Assembly: GCA_026995045.1 (NCBI GenBank)
Contig: JALWPK010000145.1
Span: 1-61,682, forward strand
DNA length: 61,682 nt
Direction: 5' to 3'
DNA from: Gammaproteobacteria bacterium
GTDB taxonomy: Bacteria; Pseudomonadota; Gammaproteobacteria; SZUA-229
A program made the position numbers and the translations under genes. Positions 18,199 through 29,300 of this stretch are shown in pieces (position 1 is the first letter of the stretch; each line of letters starts with the position of its first letter). The notes beneath the pieces were generated by a model, which ran no database searches, was not told the origin of the DNA, and saw only the letters and a list, made by a program, of their open reading frames with translations.

Positions 18199-18204
18199 TG
18201 CGCA

Positions 18205-18236
18205 ATAAAAAAACCCTCACAAGGAGGGCTTTTGTT
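18205..18236. terminator. bidirectional terminator between glutaredoxin and PEP-CTERM genes
   Basis: A CCCTC-ACAAG-GAGGG stem-loop is flanked by a run of A on the left and T on the right, the classic two-way Rho-independent terminator. The two flanking genes are convergent. Confidence 0.8.
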
Positions 18237-18253
18237 TCGATGCCGCCGGTGTA

Positions 18254-18565
18254 TCAACGCGCGCGTCGGCGCATAACCACCATGCCAAACAAACCGGCGC
18301 TCATCAGCGCCAGTACTGAAGGCTCCGGCACAGGCTTCAGTTTCTTCTTTTTCTTCCAGGCTTTTTTCCCGGCTATCATTTTTTTGTGCTTTTCACCGGT
18401 TTTTTCTCTTTTGACCTTGTAGTGTTTTTTCCAGTCCGAGTGACTGCTCCACATAACAGAAGGCTGACCAATAAGCTGATAACCTGTATCCATCGCCCTG
18501 ACAGGCGTAGCGCCAAGCATTGCCGCCAATGCAATCGCTACGGTTAGTGTTGCGAACAGTTTCAT
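18254..18565 (-). CDS. small secreted PEP-CTERM protein
   Basis: A 103-residue exported protein with a signal peptide (residues 1-24, ending VRA) and a C-terminal PEP-CTERM sorting signal: VPEPSVLALM, a hydrophobic stretch and a basic RRRAR end. The middle is strongly basic, with a run of lysines before the sorting signal, unusual for this class. Exosortase is expected to cut at the VPEP motif and deliver the protein to the surface matrix. No exosortase gene is in the window. The function of the mature part is unknown. Confidence 0.88.
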   Translation of the reverse strand: MKLFATLTVAIALAAMLGATPVRAMDTGYQLIGQPSVMWSSHSDWKKHYKVKREKTGEKHKKMIAGKKAWKKKKKLKPVPEPSVLALMSAGLFGMVVMRRRAR

Positions 18566-18698
18566 ATCCTCTCCCCATATCGCATTATTAACAGCTATCG
18601 AGGCTACTCGCTTGCGGTTGGGCAGTAAACGCCCCTTGTGTAAACAAATGTTAATAAAATATTACAAATGAGGTTGCAAGCTCTTCTTTTGTAGTGCT

Positions 18699-20162
18699 CT
18701 ACAAGCCAATCTGCTCCCAAATTTCATCCACCCTTTGTTTCACCTTTTCATCCATCTGTATCGGGACGCCCCACTCCCGTGAAGTTTCACCCGGCAGCTT
18801 GTTGGTGGCGTCGATGCCAACCTTTGAGCCCAGACCTGAAACGGGCGAGGCAAAGTCGAGATAATCAATCGGGGTGTTTTCCACCAGTGTGAAATCGCGC
18901 GCCGGGTCGACCCGCGTGCTGATGGCCCAGATGACGTCCTCCCAGTTGCGGGTGTTCACATCCTCATCAACCACGATGACGAATTTGGTGTACATAAACT
19001 GCCGCAAAAAACTCCACACGCCGAACATCACGCGTTTGGCGTGGCCGGGATATTGTTTTTTCATGCTGACAACGGCGACGCGGTAGGAACAGCCTTCTGG
19101 CGGCAAGTAGAAATCGGTGATTTCCGGAAACTGTTTTTGCAGGATCGGCACGAACACTTCGTTGAGCGCGACACCCAGTATCGCCGGCTCATCCGGCGGC
19201 CGGCCGGTGTAGGTGCTGTGATAGATCGGGTTTTTGCGATGGCTGATGCGCTCGATGGTGAACACCGGAAAGGTTTCGACTTCGTTGTAGTAGCCGGTGT
19301 GATCGCCAAACGGACCTTCTTCGGCTATGTCATCGGGGTAGATGAAACCTTCCAGAATATATTCAGCCGCGGCCGGCGCCTGTAATTCGCTGAGCGCGCA
19401 TTTGACGACTTCGGTTTTACTGCCGCGCAACAGGCCGGCGAAACCGTATTCAGACAGCGTATCAGGCACCGGTGTTACCGCGCCGAGGATAGTGGCCGGG
19501 TCCGCGCCCAGCGCCACCGCTATTGGAAACGGTTCACCAGGATGCGCCTGCTGCCATTCCTTGAAGTCCAGCGCGCCACCGCGTTGCGCCAGCCAGCGCA
19601 TGATAACGCGGTTTTTGCCCAGCACCTGCTGGCGGTAAATGCCCAGGTTCTGCCTGTCCTTGTGCGGACCCCTGGTGATCACCAGTCCCCAGGTAATCAG
19701 CGGCGCGGCGTCGCCGGGCCAGCAGGTTTGCACCGGAATCTTGCCAAGATCGACTTCGTCCTTTTCCAGCACCACCTGCTGGCAGGGCGCCTTGCTGACC
19801 ACTTTGGGCGCCATATTAAGCACCTGCTTGAACACAGGCATTTTTTGCCAGGCGTCTTTCAGACCTTTCGGCGGGTCGGGCTCCTTGAGAAAAGCCAGCA
19901 GTTTGCCGACTTCGCGCAACGCCTCAACACTGTTTTCACCCATGCCCAGCGCTACCCGTTTTGGCGTGCCAAACAGGTTGGCCAGCACCGGCGCTGTGCT
20001 ACCCTTGACATTTTCAAACAGCAAGGCCGGGCCACCCGCCTTGAGCGTGCGGTCGCAGATTTCGGTAATTTCGAGATACGGATCGACTTCCAGCGAAATG
20101 CGCTTCAGCTCTCCCAGTGATTCGAGCTGGCTGATGAAGTCGCGAAGGTCATGATATTGCAT
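18699..20162 (-). CDS. ubiD: 4-hydroxy-3-polyprenylbenzoate decarboxylase UbiD
   Basis: A 487-residue prenylated-FMN-dependent decarboxylase of ubiquinone synthesis. The N-terminal [12 protein letters not shown], the [11 protein letters not shown] active-site region and the PKGLKDAW segment are family marks. It needs the flavin prenyltransferase UbiX to make its cofactor, which is not seen here. It is monocistronic as far as visible, with its ATG about 70 bases from the gyrB end. Confidence 0.97.
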   Translation of the reverse strand: MQYHDLRDFISQLESLGELKRISLEVDPYLEITEICDRTLKAGGPALLFENVKGSTAPVLANLFGTPKRVALGMGENSVEALREVGKLLAFLKEPDPPKGLKDAWQKMPVFKQVLNMAPKVVSKAPCQQVVLEKDEVDLGKIPVQTCWPGDAAPLITWGLVITRGPHKDRQNLGIYRQQVLGKNRVIMRWLAQRGGALDFKEWQQAHPGEPFPIAVALGADPATILGAVTPVPDTLSEYGFAGLLRGSKTEVVKCALSELQAPAAAEYILEGFIYPDDIAEEGPFGDHTGYYNEVETFPVFTIERISHRKNPIYHSTYTGRPPDEPAILGVALNEVFVPILQKQFPEITDFYLPPEGCSYRVAVVSMKKQYPGHAKRVMFGVWSFLRQFMYTKFVIVVDEDVNTRNWEDVIWAISTRVDPARDFTLVENTPIDYLDFASPVSGLGSKVGIDATNKLPGETSREWGVPIQMDEKVKQRVDEIWEQIGL

Positions 20163-20229
20163 GTGCGCCCGGCAAATCCTGAATTATGCTAATGGCGAAA
20201 ACCGTAGTATGCCACTTATTAGCAAGCTG

Positions 20230-22650
<2,421 letters not shown>

Positions 22651-22684
22651 CTAAAGGGAATCAATCACTTGAATAGAGCGCCCA

Positions 22685-23764
22685 TTATACCAGTTCCTGC
22701 AGCCTGCCCTGTTCCACGTGGAACATTTTTTTATGCTTCCAGGCGGACAAATCGACCTGCTCCGGCTCGATTGCGGTCACGAACAACTGCACCCGCATCG
22801 ACTGGATGACTTTGATGATTTGCTGGCGGTGGTTCGCGTCCAGCTCGGCGGGCAGATCATCATAAAGCAACACACACGGCTTGTTGTTCGCCTGGGAAAA
22901 ATACATCGCCTGCGCCAGCCGCAACAAGGCCACCAGCATTTTTTGCTGACCTCGCGAGATGCCAGTCTGCGCAGACTGGCCGTCCACCCGGATATACAAA
23001 TCCGCGCGATGCGGCCCTGCGCTGGTATGACCACGCTGGCGGTCGCGCTGAATCGTATGCTGCAAGACTTCCAGCAGCGAGCTGTCAGCCGCCCAGCCGC
23101 GGCGGTATTCGATTACCACCTCGCGATCAGGAAAAAAACGGCTGACCAGATTTTGCAGCATTGGCGTCAGCTGCCGCACATAATCATCGCGCAGGGCGTC
23201 GATTCGGACCGCGGTTTCGTCAAGTTCAACGTCCCACAACTGGCACAGTTTTAATGACTGACCACTGCGAAAGGCGGCGTTGCGCTGGGTCACCGCGCGT
23301 TTGTAACGCTGCCATGCATGAAAAAAACCATGTTCCACGTGGAACACCCCCCAGTCGATGAACTGACGGCGCTCGGCCGGGCCTGCGGTAATCAGGCGGT
23401 AACTGTCCGGATGAATCGCCAACACTGGAAAACAGGCGGCGATATCCGCCACCCGCTTGATGCTCTGCTGGTTGAGCCGGATTTGCAGCTTCTGTCTGCT
23501 GCGCCAGATGCCAACCGGTGTCAGCGTAGCCGAGCCCTGGTGCAGACGCGCAAACAATTCAAAAAAACTGGCTTGGTGGTTGATCAGGTCGGAAATATGC
23601 TGGGTGCGAAATGAACGCACATGGCTGAGATAATAAATTGCTTCCAGCAGGCTGGTTTTGCCGGTGGCGTTTTGCCCGCTGATCAGGTTGACGCCGCTGC
23701 TGGCGTCGAATTCAACCTGTTGCAGATTTCGGAATTGCTGGATGTGTAAATGCGCTAGCCGCAT
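22685..23764 (-). CDS. recF: recombination protein RecF (carries two parS sites)
   Basis: A 359-residue SMC-like ATPase that loads RecA at gaps. The Walker A motif is GQNATGKTSLLEAIYYLS, with a signature near SRGQQKMLVALL and a Walker B VLLYDDLPAELD. Two perfect parS palindromes lie in its reading frame, each encoding Phe-His-Val-Glu (near residue 143 and near the C-terminus). The start is an ATG near the dnaN end. Sites like these in recF would tie chromosome segregation to the origin. Confidence 0.97.
   Translation of the reverse strand: MRLAHLHIQQFRNLQQVEFDASSGVNLISGQNATGKTSLLEAIYYLSHVRSFRTQHISDLINHQASFFELFARLHQGSATLTPVGIWRSRQKLQIRLNQQSIKRVADIAACFPVLAIHPDSYRLITAGPAERRQFIDWGVFHVEHGFFHAWQRYKRAVTQRNAAFRSGQSLKLCQLWDVELDETAVRIDALRDDYVRQLTPMLQNLVSRFFPDREVVIEYRRGWAADSSLLEVLQHTIQRDRQRGHTSAGPHRADLYIRVDGQSAQTGISRGQQKMLVALLRLAQAMYFSQANNKPCVLLYDDLPAELDANHRQQIIKVIQSMRVQLFVTAIEPEQVDLSAWKHKKMFHVEQGRLQELV
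22710..22725. promoter_or_regulatory. parS: parS centromere site 1 (in recF)
   Basis: The perfect 16-base palindrome TGTTCCACGTGGAACA matches the chromosomal parS consensus TGTTNCACGTGNAACA at every fixed base. It encodes FHVEQ at the RecF C-terminus. The ParB encoded at 59022-59888 should bind it. Confidence 0.93.
23331..23346. promoter_or_regulatory. parS: parS centromere site 2 (in recF)
   Basis: A second identical 16-base palindrome TGTTCCACGTGGAACA, 606 bases from site 1 at the same codon phase (Phe-His-Val-Glu). Two exact copies in one gene exclude chance. Confidence 0.93.
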
Positions 23765-23788
23765 TCGGCAGGGAATCGATCGCCGTTG

Positions 23789-24889
23789 TTACAGGCGCAT
23801 GGGCATGATGACGTATTTGTAGTCGGGTTGATCCGGGAAGGTCAGCAGGCAGCTGCTGTTGGAATCGCGCAAGGAAGATTGCACCATTTCGCTATCGGAT
23901 GAATTCAGCACGTCCAGGATGTAGTTCACGTTGAAGCCGATTTCGATTTCCGGGCCGCTGTAGTTCACTTCCACTTCAATATCAGCTTCTTCCTGATCCG
24001 GGTTATGTGCTTCGAGCTTGAGTAAATTCTTCTGTAAAATCAAACGGATACCACGATATTTCTCATTTGACAGAATCGAGGCGCGAATCAGCGCCTGCTT
24101 CAGCGCTTCGCGATCCGCGGTCAGCAATTTGCTGTCGCTCTCCGGTATCACCCGGTTGTAATCCGGGAAACGGCCATCGATCAGCTTGGAGGTGAAGCGA
24201 ATGTTGTCCAACTCGACCTGCATGTGATTGTTGGCCAGCACCAGTTTGACCGCCACATCATTGTCAGACAACAGACGCGCCAGTTCGAGTACGCCCTTGC
24301 GCGGCAGAATCACCTGTTTGACATCGGCGATGTCGTTTTCCAGCGTTTTTTCCGCAAACGCCAATCGATGGCCATCAGTGGCGACGGCGCGTATTTTTTG
24401 CGCGCTGACCTCAAACAGCAAACCGTTCAGGTAATAGCGCACGTCCTGTTGCGCCATGGCGAAGGCGGTTTTATCAATCAACTGGCGCAGGGTGTTTTGC
24501 GCCACCTCAAAACTGAACTGGCTTTCTATCGCATCCAGTGAGGGAAAATCAGCAGCCGGCAGGGTCGTCAGGGTAAACCGGCTGCGGCCGGATTTGATCA
24601 GGGCCTTGTCACCATCGACTGAAAAATCAATCCGGGATTCCGCAGGCAATGCCTTGCAGATATCGAGCAGTTTGCGGGCCGGCACGGTGATATCGCCTGG
24701 CTCGTCAATCACCATGTTAACGCTGGCCTTGAGCTCGATTTCCAGATCCGTGGCGGTCAGGTTGAGTGACTGTTCGTCTGCCTGCAATAGCACATTGGAC
24801 AATGCCGGCATGGTTTGCCGTTTTTCGACTGCGCCAATGATTTGCTGTAAGGGGGTAAGCAGTTCTTCGCGCTGAATCTGGAATTTCAT
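23789..24889 (-). CDS. dnaN: DNA polymerase III beta sliding clamp DnaN
   Basis: A 366-residue clamp with the usual three repeated domains. It starts MKFQIQREELLTPLQQI and ends with the conserved YVIMPMRL, part of the hydrophobic pocket that binds clamp partners. It lies 24 bases before recF on the same strand. The 250-base AT-rich gap upstream carries DnaA boxes. Confidence 0.98.
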   Translation of the reverse strand: MKFQIQREELLTPLQQIIGAVEKRQTMPALSNVLLQADEQSLNLTATDLEIELKASVNMVIDEPGDITVPARKLLDICKALPAESRIDFSVDGDKALIKSGRSRFTLTTLPAADFPSLDAIESQFSFEVAQNTLRQLIDKTAFAMAQQDVRYYLNGLLFEVSAQKIRAVATDGHRLAFAEKTLENDIADVKQVILPRKGVLELARLLSDNDVAVKLVLANNHMQVELDNIRFTSKLIDGRFPDYNRVIPESDSKLLTADREALKQALIRASILSNEKYRGIRLILQKNLLKLEAHNPDQEEADIEVEVNYSGPEIEIGFNVNYILDVLNSSDSEMVQSSLRDSNSSCLLTFPDQPDYKYVIMPMRL

Positions 24890-24958
24890 GGGGTGGCCTA
24901 TTTATTATCTTTTTATTTATATATGTATTCAGTAATTATTATTAGCAACTGATCTTTT

Positions 24959-24967
24959 TGTGGATAA
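24959..24967 (-). promoter_or_regulatory. DnaA box
   Basis: Exact TTATCCACA on the minus strand, next to the AT-rich block. Confidence 0.85.
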
Positions 24968-25055
24968 CTTGTATTTTTATAATATAATCAATAAGATATT
25001 TTATTATCCTGATTGTATGCATCGGGACTAAGCAGCTGCTAATTTGTATATAGTC

Positions 25056-25064
25056 TGTGGATAA
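25056..25064 (-). promoter_or_regulatory. DnaA box
   Basis: Exact TTATCCACA on the minus strand, 97 bases from the previous box. Confidence 0.85.
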
Positions 25065-25140
25065 AAACCAGCGCTGATTTCCTCGACAGTTTGTCACAGC
25101 CCGGCGCACATTTTACCCACAAGTTGTTAATGCGTTGCGC

Positions 25141-26532
25141 CTAATTGCTGAGAATGCGCATCATGTTCATATAGTCTTCGTTGATGCGGTTATCCGACTC
25201 GCGCAATTCTGCGATTTTTCGGCAGCCATGTAAAACGGTGGTATGATCGCGGCCGCCGAATGCGTTGCCGATTTCGGGCAGGCTGTGATTGGTCAGCTCC
25301 TTGGACAGCGCCATCGCCAGCTGTCGGGGGCGGGTAATCGATCGGCTGCGGCGGTTGGACAGCAAATCCGAACTGCGGATTTTGTAATATTCGGCCACGG
25401 TTTTCTGGATGTTCTCAATCGTGATGGTGCGATCCTGCAACGCAATCAGGTCGCGCAGCGCTTCCTTGGCGAAATCCAGGGTAATGGGCTTGCCGGTGAA
25501 GTTGGCGGTGGCGGCGACGCGGCGGAACGCACCTTCCAGTTCGCGGATATTGGAGCGAATGCGCTTGGCGATGAAGAATGCGACATCGTTCGGCATGACG
25601 ACGCCGGCCTCTTCCGCTTTTTGTTGCAGAATGGCGACGCGGGTTTCCAGCTCGGGCGGCTCGATGCACACCGGCAGACCCCAGCCAAAGCGAGAGCGCA
25701 AGCGTTCTTCCAGTCCTTCGACTTCCTTCGGGTAACGGTCACAAGTGAGAATAATCTGGCGGCCGCTTTCCAGCAAGGCGTTGAAAGTATGAAAAAACTC
25801 TTCCTGGGAACGCTCCTTGCCGGCAAAAAACTGGATATCATCGATCAGCAGCGCGTCCAGTGAGCGGTAATAATGCTTGAAGTCATCAATCGTATTGTGT
25901 TGCAAGGATTTGATCATGTGACCGACAAAGCGCTCGGAATGCAGATACACCACTCGCGCTTTCGGGTTTTGTTTGAGCAACTGGTTGCCGACAGCGTGCA
26001 TCAGGTGGGTTTTACCCAGCCCGACGCCACCGTACAAAAACAGCGGGTTGTAGGCGTCGCCCGGATTCTGTGACACTTGCAGCGAGGCCGCACGCGCCAG
26101 TTCGTTGGACTTGCCCTCGACAAAATTGTCGAAAGTGAATCCGCTGTTCAGATTGGTTTCCACCTTGCCGCGCAAGGGGGCTGGCGTCTGCCCGGCAATA
26201 AAGCTGTCCATGTCTTCGGATACCTGACTGTCGCCGGTCGAGGATGTCGATTCGGCCTGCGCAGGCGCAGGCTTGTGCGCGGACTGTTTGCTCTGGCTGC
26301 CGATTTCCAGCGACAGCGTGACCGGCTGCGGGCTGATATCCTGCAATATCTGGTTAATTTGCTGTTGAAAATGCTGTTTCACCCAGTCCAGCACAAAGCG
26401 GTTGGGCGCCAGCAAGGTGAGCGAGCCGTCCTGCTCATTGACCTGCAGGGGGCGAATCCAGGTATTGAGCTGCTGGTCAGACAGCGACTGTTCCAGCCGG
26501 GAAAGACATTTTGACCACAAACTCTGGCTCAC
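25141..26532 (-). CDS. dnaA: chromosomal replication initiator DnaA
   Basis: A 463-residue AAA+ initiator. Order: domain I (residues 1-90, starts [17 protein letters not shown]), variable Gln/Ser-rich linker (90-130), AAA+ domain (Walker [11 protein letters not shown], Walker [10 protein letters not shown]), and domain IV with the DnaA-box-reading [13 protein letters not shown]. The start codon is GTG (26532..26530), placed by a GGAGG nine bases upstream. DnaA boxes flank the gene on both sides, consistent with autoregulation. Confidence 0.99.
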   Translation of the reverse strand: MSQSLWSKCLSRLEQSLSDQQLNTWIRPLQVNEQDGSLTLLAPNRFVLDWVKQHFQQQINQILQDISPQPVTLSLEIGSQSKQSAHKPAPAQAESTSSTGDSQVSEDMDSFIAGQTPAPLRGKVETNLNSGFTFDNFVEGKSNELARAASLQVSQNPGDAYNPLFLYGGVGLGKTHLMHAVGNQLLKQNPKARVVYLHSERFVGHMIKSLQHNTIDDFKHYYRSLDALLIDDIQFFAGKERSQEEFFHTFNALLESGRQIILTCDRYPKEVEGLEERLRSRFGWGLPVCIEPPELETRVAILQQKAEEAGVVMPNDVAFFIAKRIRSNIRELEGAFRRVAATANFTGKPITLDFAKEALRDLIALQDRTITIENIQKTVAEYYKIRSSDLLSNRRSRSITRPRQLAMALSKELTNHSLPEIGNAFGGRDHTTVLHGCRKIAELRESDNRINEDYMNMMRILSN

Positions 26533-26610
26533 CAGGAACCGCCTCCATCATTCAGGGCAACATGGGTTGATACGGGAAATGATTGGCGATTGTATACCGG
26601 AAAAATTCGC

Positions 26611-26619
26611 TTATCCACA
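26611..26619 (+). promoter_or_regulatory. DnaA box
   Basis: Exact TTATCCACA on the plus strand, upstream of dnaA. Confidence 0.85.
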
Positions 26620-26655
26620 AGCATTCTGTCAATTTCCGGTCACCTGTGGCCAGGG

Positions 26656-26664
26656 TGTGGATAA
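26656..26664 (-). promoter_or_regulatory. DnaA box
   Basis: Exact TTATCCACA on the minus strand, facing the box at 26611. Confidence 0.85.
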
Positions 26665-26734
26665 GTGATTGAAAGCGGAAAAAATATCCTTCAACGAAAA
26701 AACCGGAAGTTGTGCAGAATCAGACGCTTCCACT

Positions 26735-26763
26735 TTGACAGCCACGGTCGGTACACGTAAAAT
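26735..26763 (+). promoter_or_regulatory. sigma-70 promoter of rpmH
   Basis: TTGACA (26735-26740), a 17-base spacer and TAAAAT (26758-26763): full -35 and five of six -10 consensus bases at ideal spacing. Transcription would start near 26770 and run into rpmH-rnpA-yidD-yidC. Confidence 0.85.
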
Positions 26764-26878
26764 GCGCGGTTCCCTGAAGGGGGCTGTCGCCGGATACATG
26801 GCGTGCTGGTCCATTGTCAGGCAATAACAACAACCGCGCGACCATCGCTGCGGTATCTGACTAGACAGGTTTAGAGTA

Positions 26879-27013
26879 ATGAAAAGAACATTTCAGCCAA
26901 GTCGTATCAAACGCGCAAGAACTCACGGTTTTCGCGCTCGCAGCCGTACTCTGGGTGGCCGCAAGGTGCTCAAGGCCCGTCGCGCCAAAGGTCGCCATCG
27001 TCTGACTGTATAA
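26879..27013 (+). CDS. rpmH: ribosomal protein bL34
   Basis: A 44-residue, highly basic protein: MKRTFQPS start, [12 protein letters not shown] middle and [14 protein letters not shown] end, the universal bL34 sequence. It is too short for many gene callers. It opens the rpmH-rnpA-yidD-yidC-mnmE series, 35 bases ahead of rnpA. Confidence 0.98.
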   Translation: MKRTFQPSRIKRARTHGFRARSRTLGGRKVLKARRAKGRHRLTV

Positions 27014-27048
27014 CAACGCGCAGGGTCTGGATCGAGGGAGTTAACGGT

Positions 27049-27405
27049 ATGTCACAGGCGCGTTTGCAAAAGCGCGCCAGATTGCTGAAGGCAGCCGAAT
27101 TCAAATATGTCTTCGACCGGCCGCTGCGATCGCGCGACCGCTTCTTCACCGTACTCGCCAGAGCCAATGGCAGACCGTTTCCACGCCTGGGTCTTGCTAT
27201 CTCCAAAAAACACGCCAAACGCGCCGTCGCCAGAAACCGCATCAAGCGCATCGTACGTGAAAGTTTCAGGCAAAGCAGCGATCTGTGCAATGTGGATGTT
27301 GTGGTGATGACGACGTCCAATGGCGAAAAAGCGAGTAATCAGCAACTGTTTGCTTCCCTGCAACAACACTGGCAAAACATTAATCAACAATGCGTCGCAT
27401 CCTGA
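27049..27405 (+). CDS. rnpA: ribonuclease P protein component
   Basis: A 118-residue basic protein that assists the RNase P RNA in processing tRNA precursors. The RNA-binding signature is [19 protein letters not shown] strong GAGGGAG ribosome site precedes the ATG. Its 3' end overlaps yidD by 16 bases. Confidence 0.97.
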   Translation: MSQARLQKRARLLKAAEFKYVFDRPLRSRDRFFTVLARANGRPFPRLGLAISKKHAKRAVARNRIKRIVRESFRQSSDLCNVDVVVMTTSNGEKASNQQLFASLQQHWQNINQQCVAS

Positions 27406-27641
27406 TAACACTTATCAAGGCTTATCAAACTTTGGTCAGTCCATACCTTGCGCCGAGCTGCCGCTACACACCCAGTTGTTCCTGTTATGCGCAGGAATCC
27501 CTGCAGGCGCACGGCGTTTTCAAGGGCGGTTGGCTGGCCATCAAGCGTGTGTTGCGTTGTCATCCCTGGCATGAAGGCGGCTATGACCCAGTCCCTGGCG
27601 TCGAGAACTGTCGTCTGCATCAAACCACAAGCGAAAAATAA
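27390..27641 (+). CDS. yidD: membrane protein insertion efficiency factor YidD
   Basis: An 83-residue amphipathic protein that aids YidC-dependent insertion. The signature is [20 protein letters not shown] with its conserved cysteines and [13 protein letters not shown] near the end. It overlaps rnpA upstream, and its stop shares one base with the yidC start (TAATG), so translation is coupled. Confidence 0.96.
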   Translation: MRRILITLIKAYQTLVSPYLAPSCRYTPSCSCYAQESLQAHGVFKGGWLAIKRVLRCHPWHEGGYDPVPGVENCRLHQTTSEK

Positions 27642-29281
27642 TGGAAAACCATCGACTGCTGCTGTATTTCACCCTGTTCTTTATTATGTACCTGCTGTGG
27701 GCGGAATGGCGGATGGACTACGGCCCCAAACCGGCGCCAGTAGCGGTGAATGAAACCGTACAGACTGCTCCGGGAGAAAAGGTTGAAGCAGACACAGCCG
27801 TGCCGCAAGCCGATGATGCGCCCGCGACTTCCGCCAGCCAGGCAGCCGCGCAGGATAACAGTCAGAAGATACACATTGTGACCGACGTGCTTGATGTCAC
27901 CATCGACACCAAGGGCGGCAATGTCATCGAAAGCGTGTTGTTGCAATATCCGGTCGACGCCGACAAGCCGGATGAAAAAGTGCATCTGCTCACCAGTAAC
28001 AATGTGAACTTCCACATCGCGCAGTCCGGCATTGTTTCTGCCAAAAGTGATGCCGCGCCTACACATACCGCCATTTATCAGGTGGCGCAAAAAGAATATG
28101 TGCTGGCTGAAGGCGAGGACAGTATTAAAGTGCCACTCAACTGGCGCAATCAAGATGGCGCCAGCGTAACCAAAACTTTCACCTTTTCGCGCAACTCGTA
28201 TGTCATCGATGTTGAATATGACATTACCAGCGGTGACAAACCCTGGAGCGGCAGCCAGTATATGCAACTGGTAAGAAATACGCCGAACAAGGAAGGCGAA
28301 TCCAAAATGATTCACACCTATACAGGCGGCGTGATTTACAACGATGAAATCAAATACGAAAAAATTGATTTTGACGATATCGCGGAAAAAGATCTCAAAA
28401 TGGAATTGAAAGACGGTTGGCTGGCGATGATACAGCATTATTTTCTCAGCGCCTGGATTCCGCAAAAAGGCGGCTCCAACCTGTATTACAGCCGTTATAA
28501 CCGCAGCAGCGATCGTTATATCCTGGGTACACGTTCACCCGCGCTGAAACTGGACGCCAATCAGCAAGGCCACTTCAGCGCGCGTCTGGTGGTGGGACCG
28601 AAACTGCAAAACCAGCTGGAAAAAATTGAACCCGGACTGGAGCTAACCGTTGACTATGGCGTGCTGACGATTATTGCCAAACCGCTGTTCTGGTTGCTTA
28701 ACTTTTTCCATGGTCTGTTCGGTAACTGGGGCTGGGCGATAATATTGCTGACAGTCACCGTCAAAGCATTGTTCTTCAAACTGTCAGAAATGAGTTACCG
28801 CTCGATGGCGAAAATGCGCAAGGTGGCGCCACGCATCAAACAAATGAAAGAACGCTTCGGCGACGATCGTCAGGCCATGAGCAAGGCGATGATGGAAATG
28901 TACAAGCGGGAAAAAATCAACCCACTGGGCGGCTGCTTCCCGATACTGGTACAAATCCCGGTGTTCATTTCGCTTTACTGGGTGTTGCTTGAAAGCGTGG
29001 AAATGCGCCAGGCGCCGTTCATGTTGTGGATTACCAACCTGTCTGCACAAGACCCGTATTTTGTACTGCCGGTGTTGATGGGTATTTCCATGTTCATCCA
29101 GCAAAAACTGAATCCTGCGCCGGTTGATCCCATGCAGCAGAAAATCTTTCAGATAATGCCATTCGCATTTACTGCCATGTTTGCTTTTTTTCCTTCCGGT
29201 CTGGTGTTGTACTGGGTAGTGAACAATATCCTGTCGATAACCCAGCAGTGGTACATCACCCGCAAGATTGAAAACAGTTAG
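27641..29281 (+). CDS. yidC: membrane protein insertase YidC
   Basis: A 546-residue inner-membrane insertase. Order: N-terminal membrane segment (about residues 5-22), a large periplasmic beta domain (60-330) and five C-terminal membrane segments (about 350-540). The positively charged cytoplasmic loop with MYKREKINPLGGC is conserved. The hydrophilic-groove Arg is expected near KMRKVAP or SYRSMAK. It ends with a short basic tail typical of gammaproteobacteria. Confidence 0.97.
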   Translation: MENHRLLLYFTLFFIMYLLWAEWRMDYGPKPAPVAVNETVQTAPGEKVEADTAVPQADDAPATSASQAAAQDNSQKIHIVTDVLDVTIDTKGGNVIESVLLQYPVDADKPDEKVHLLTSNNVNFHIAQSGIVSAKSDAAPTHTAIYQVAQKEYVLAEGEDSIKVPLNWRNQDGASVTKTFTFSRNSYVIDVEYDITSGDKPWSGSQYMQLVRNTPNKEGESKMIHTYTGGVIYNDEIKYEKIDFDDIAEKDLKMELKDGWLAMIQHYFLSAWIPQKGGSNLYYSRYNRSSDRYILGTRSPALKLDANQQGHFSARLVVGPKLQNQLEKIEPGLELTVDYGVLTIIAKPLFWLLNFFHGLFGNWGWAIILLTVTVKALFFKLSEMSYRSMAKMRKVAPRIKQMKERFGDDRQAMSKAMMEMYKREKINPLGGCFPILVQIPVFISLYWVLLESVEMRQAPFMLWITNLSAQDPYFVLPVLMGISMFIQQKLNPAPVDPMQQKIFQIMPFAFTAMFAFFPSGLVLYWVVNNILSITQQWYITRKIENS

Positions 29282-29300
29282 CCGTTGCGGGTGAACCGGG

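Larger units (their letters stand above)
24890..25140. other. oriC: dnaA-dnaN intergenic region: origin candidate
   Basis: A 251-base gap with a strongly AT-rich left half (24900-25015) that could be the unwinding element. Perfect DnaA boxes (TTATCCACA, on the minus strand) are at 24959-24967 and 25056-25064, and a one-mismatch box (TTACCCACA) is at 25113-25121. The AT-rich block beside the boxes is the usual origin layout. The rpmH-dnaA gap is the other candidate. Confidence 0.7.
26533..26878. other. rpmH-dnaA intergenic region with DnaA boxes and promoters
   Basis: A 346-base divergent control region. Perfect DnaA boxes are at 26611-26619 (plus strand) and 26656-26664 (minus strand), arranged as an inverted pair 36 bases apart. 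The rpmH promoter lies at 26735-26763. In pseudomonads this gap is itself a replication origin, so it is a second origin candidate here, although it is less AT-rich than the dnaA-dnaN gap. Confidence 0.7.
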
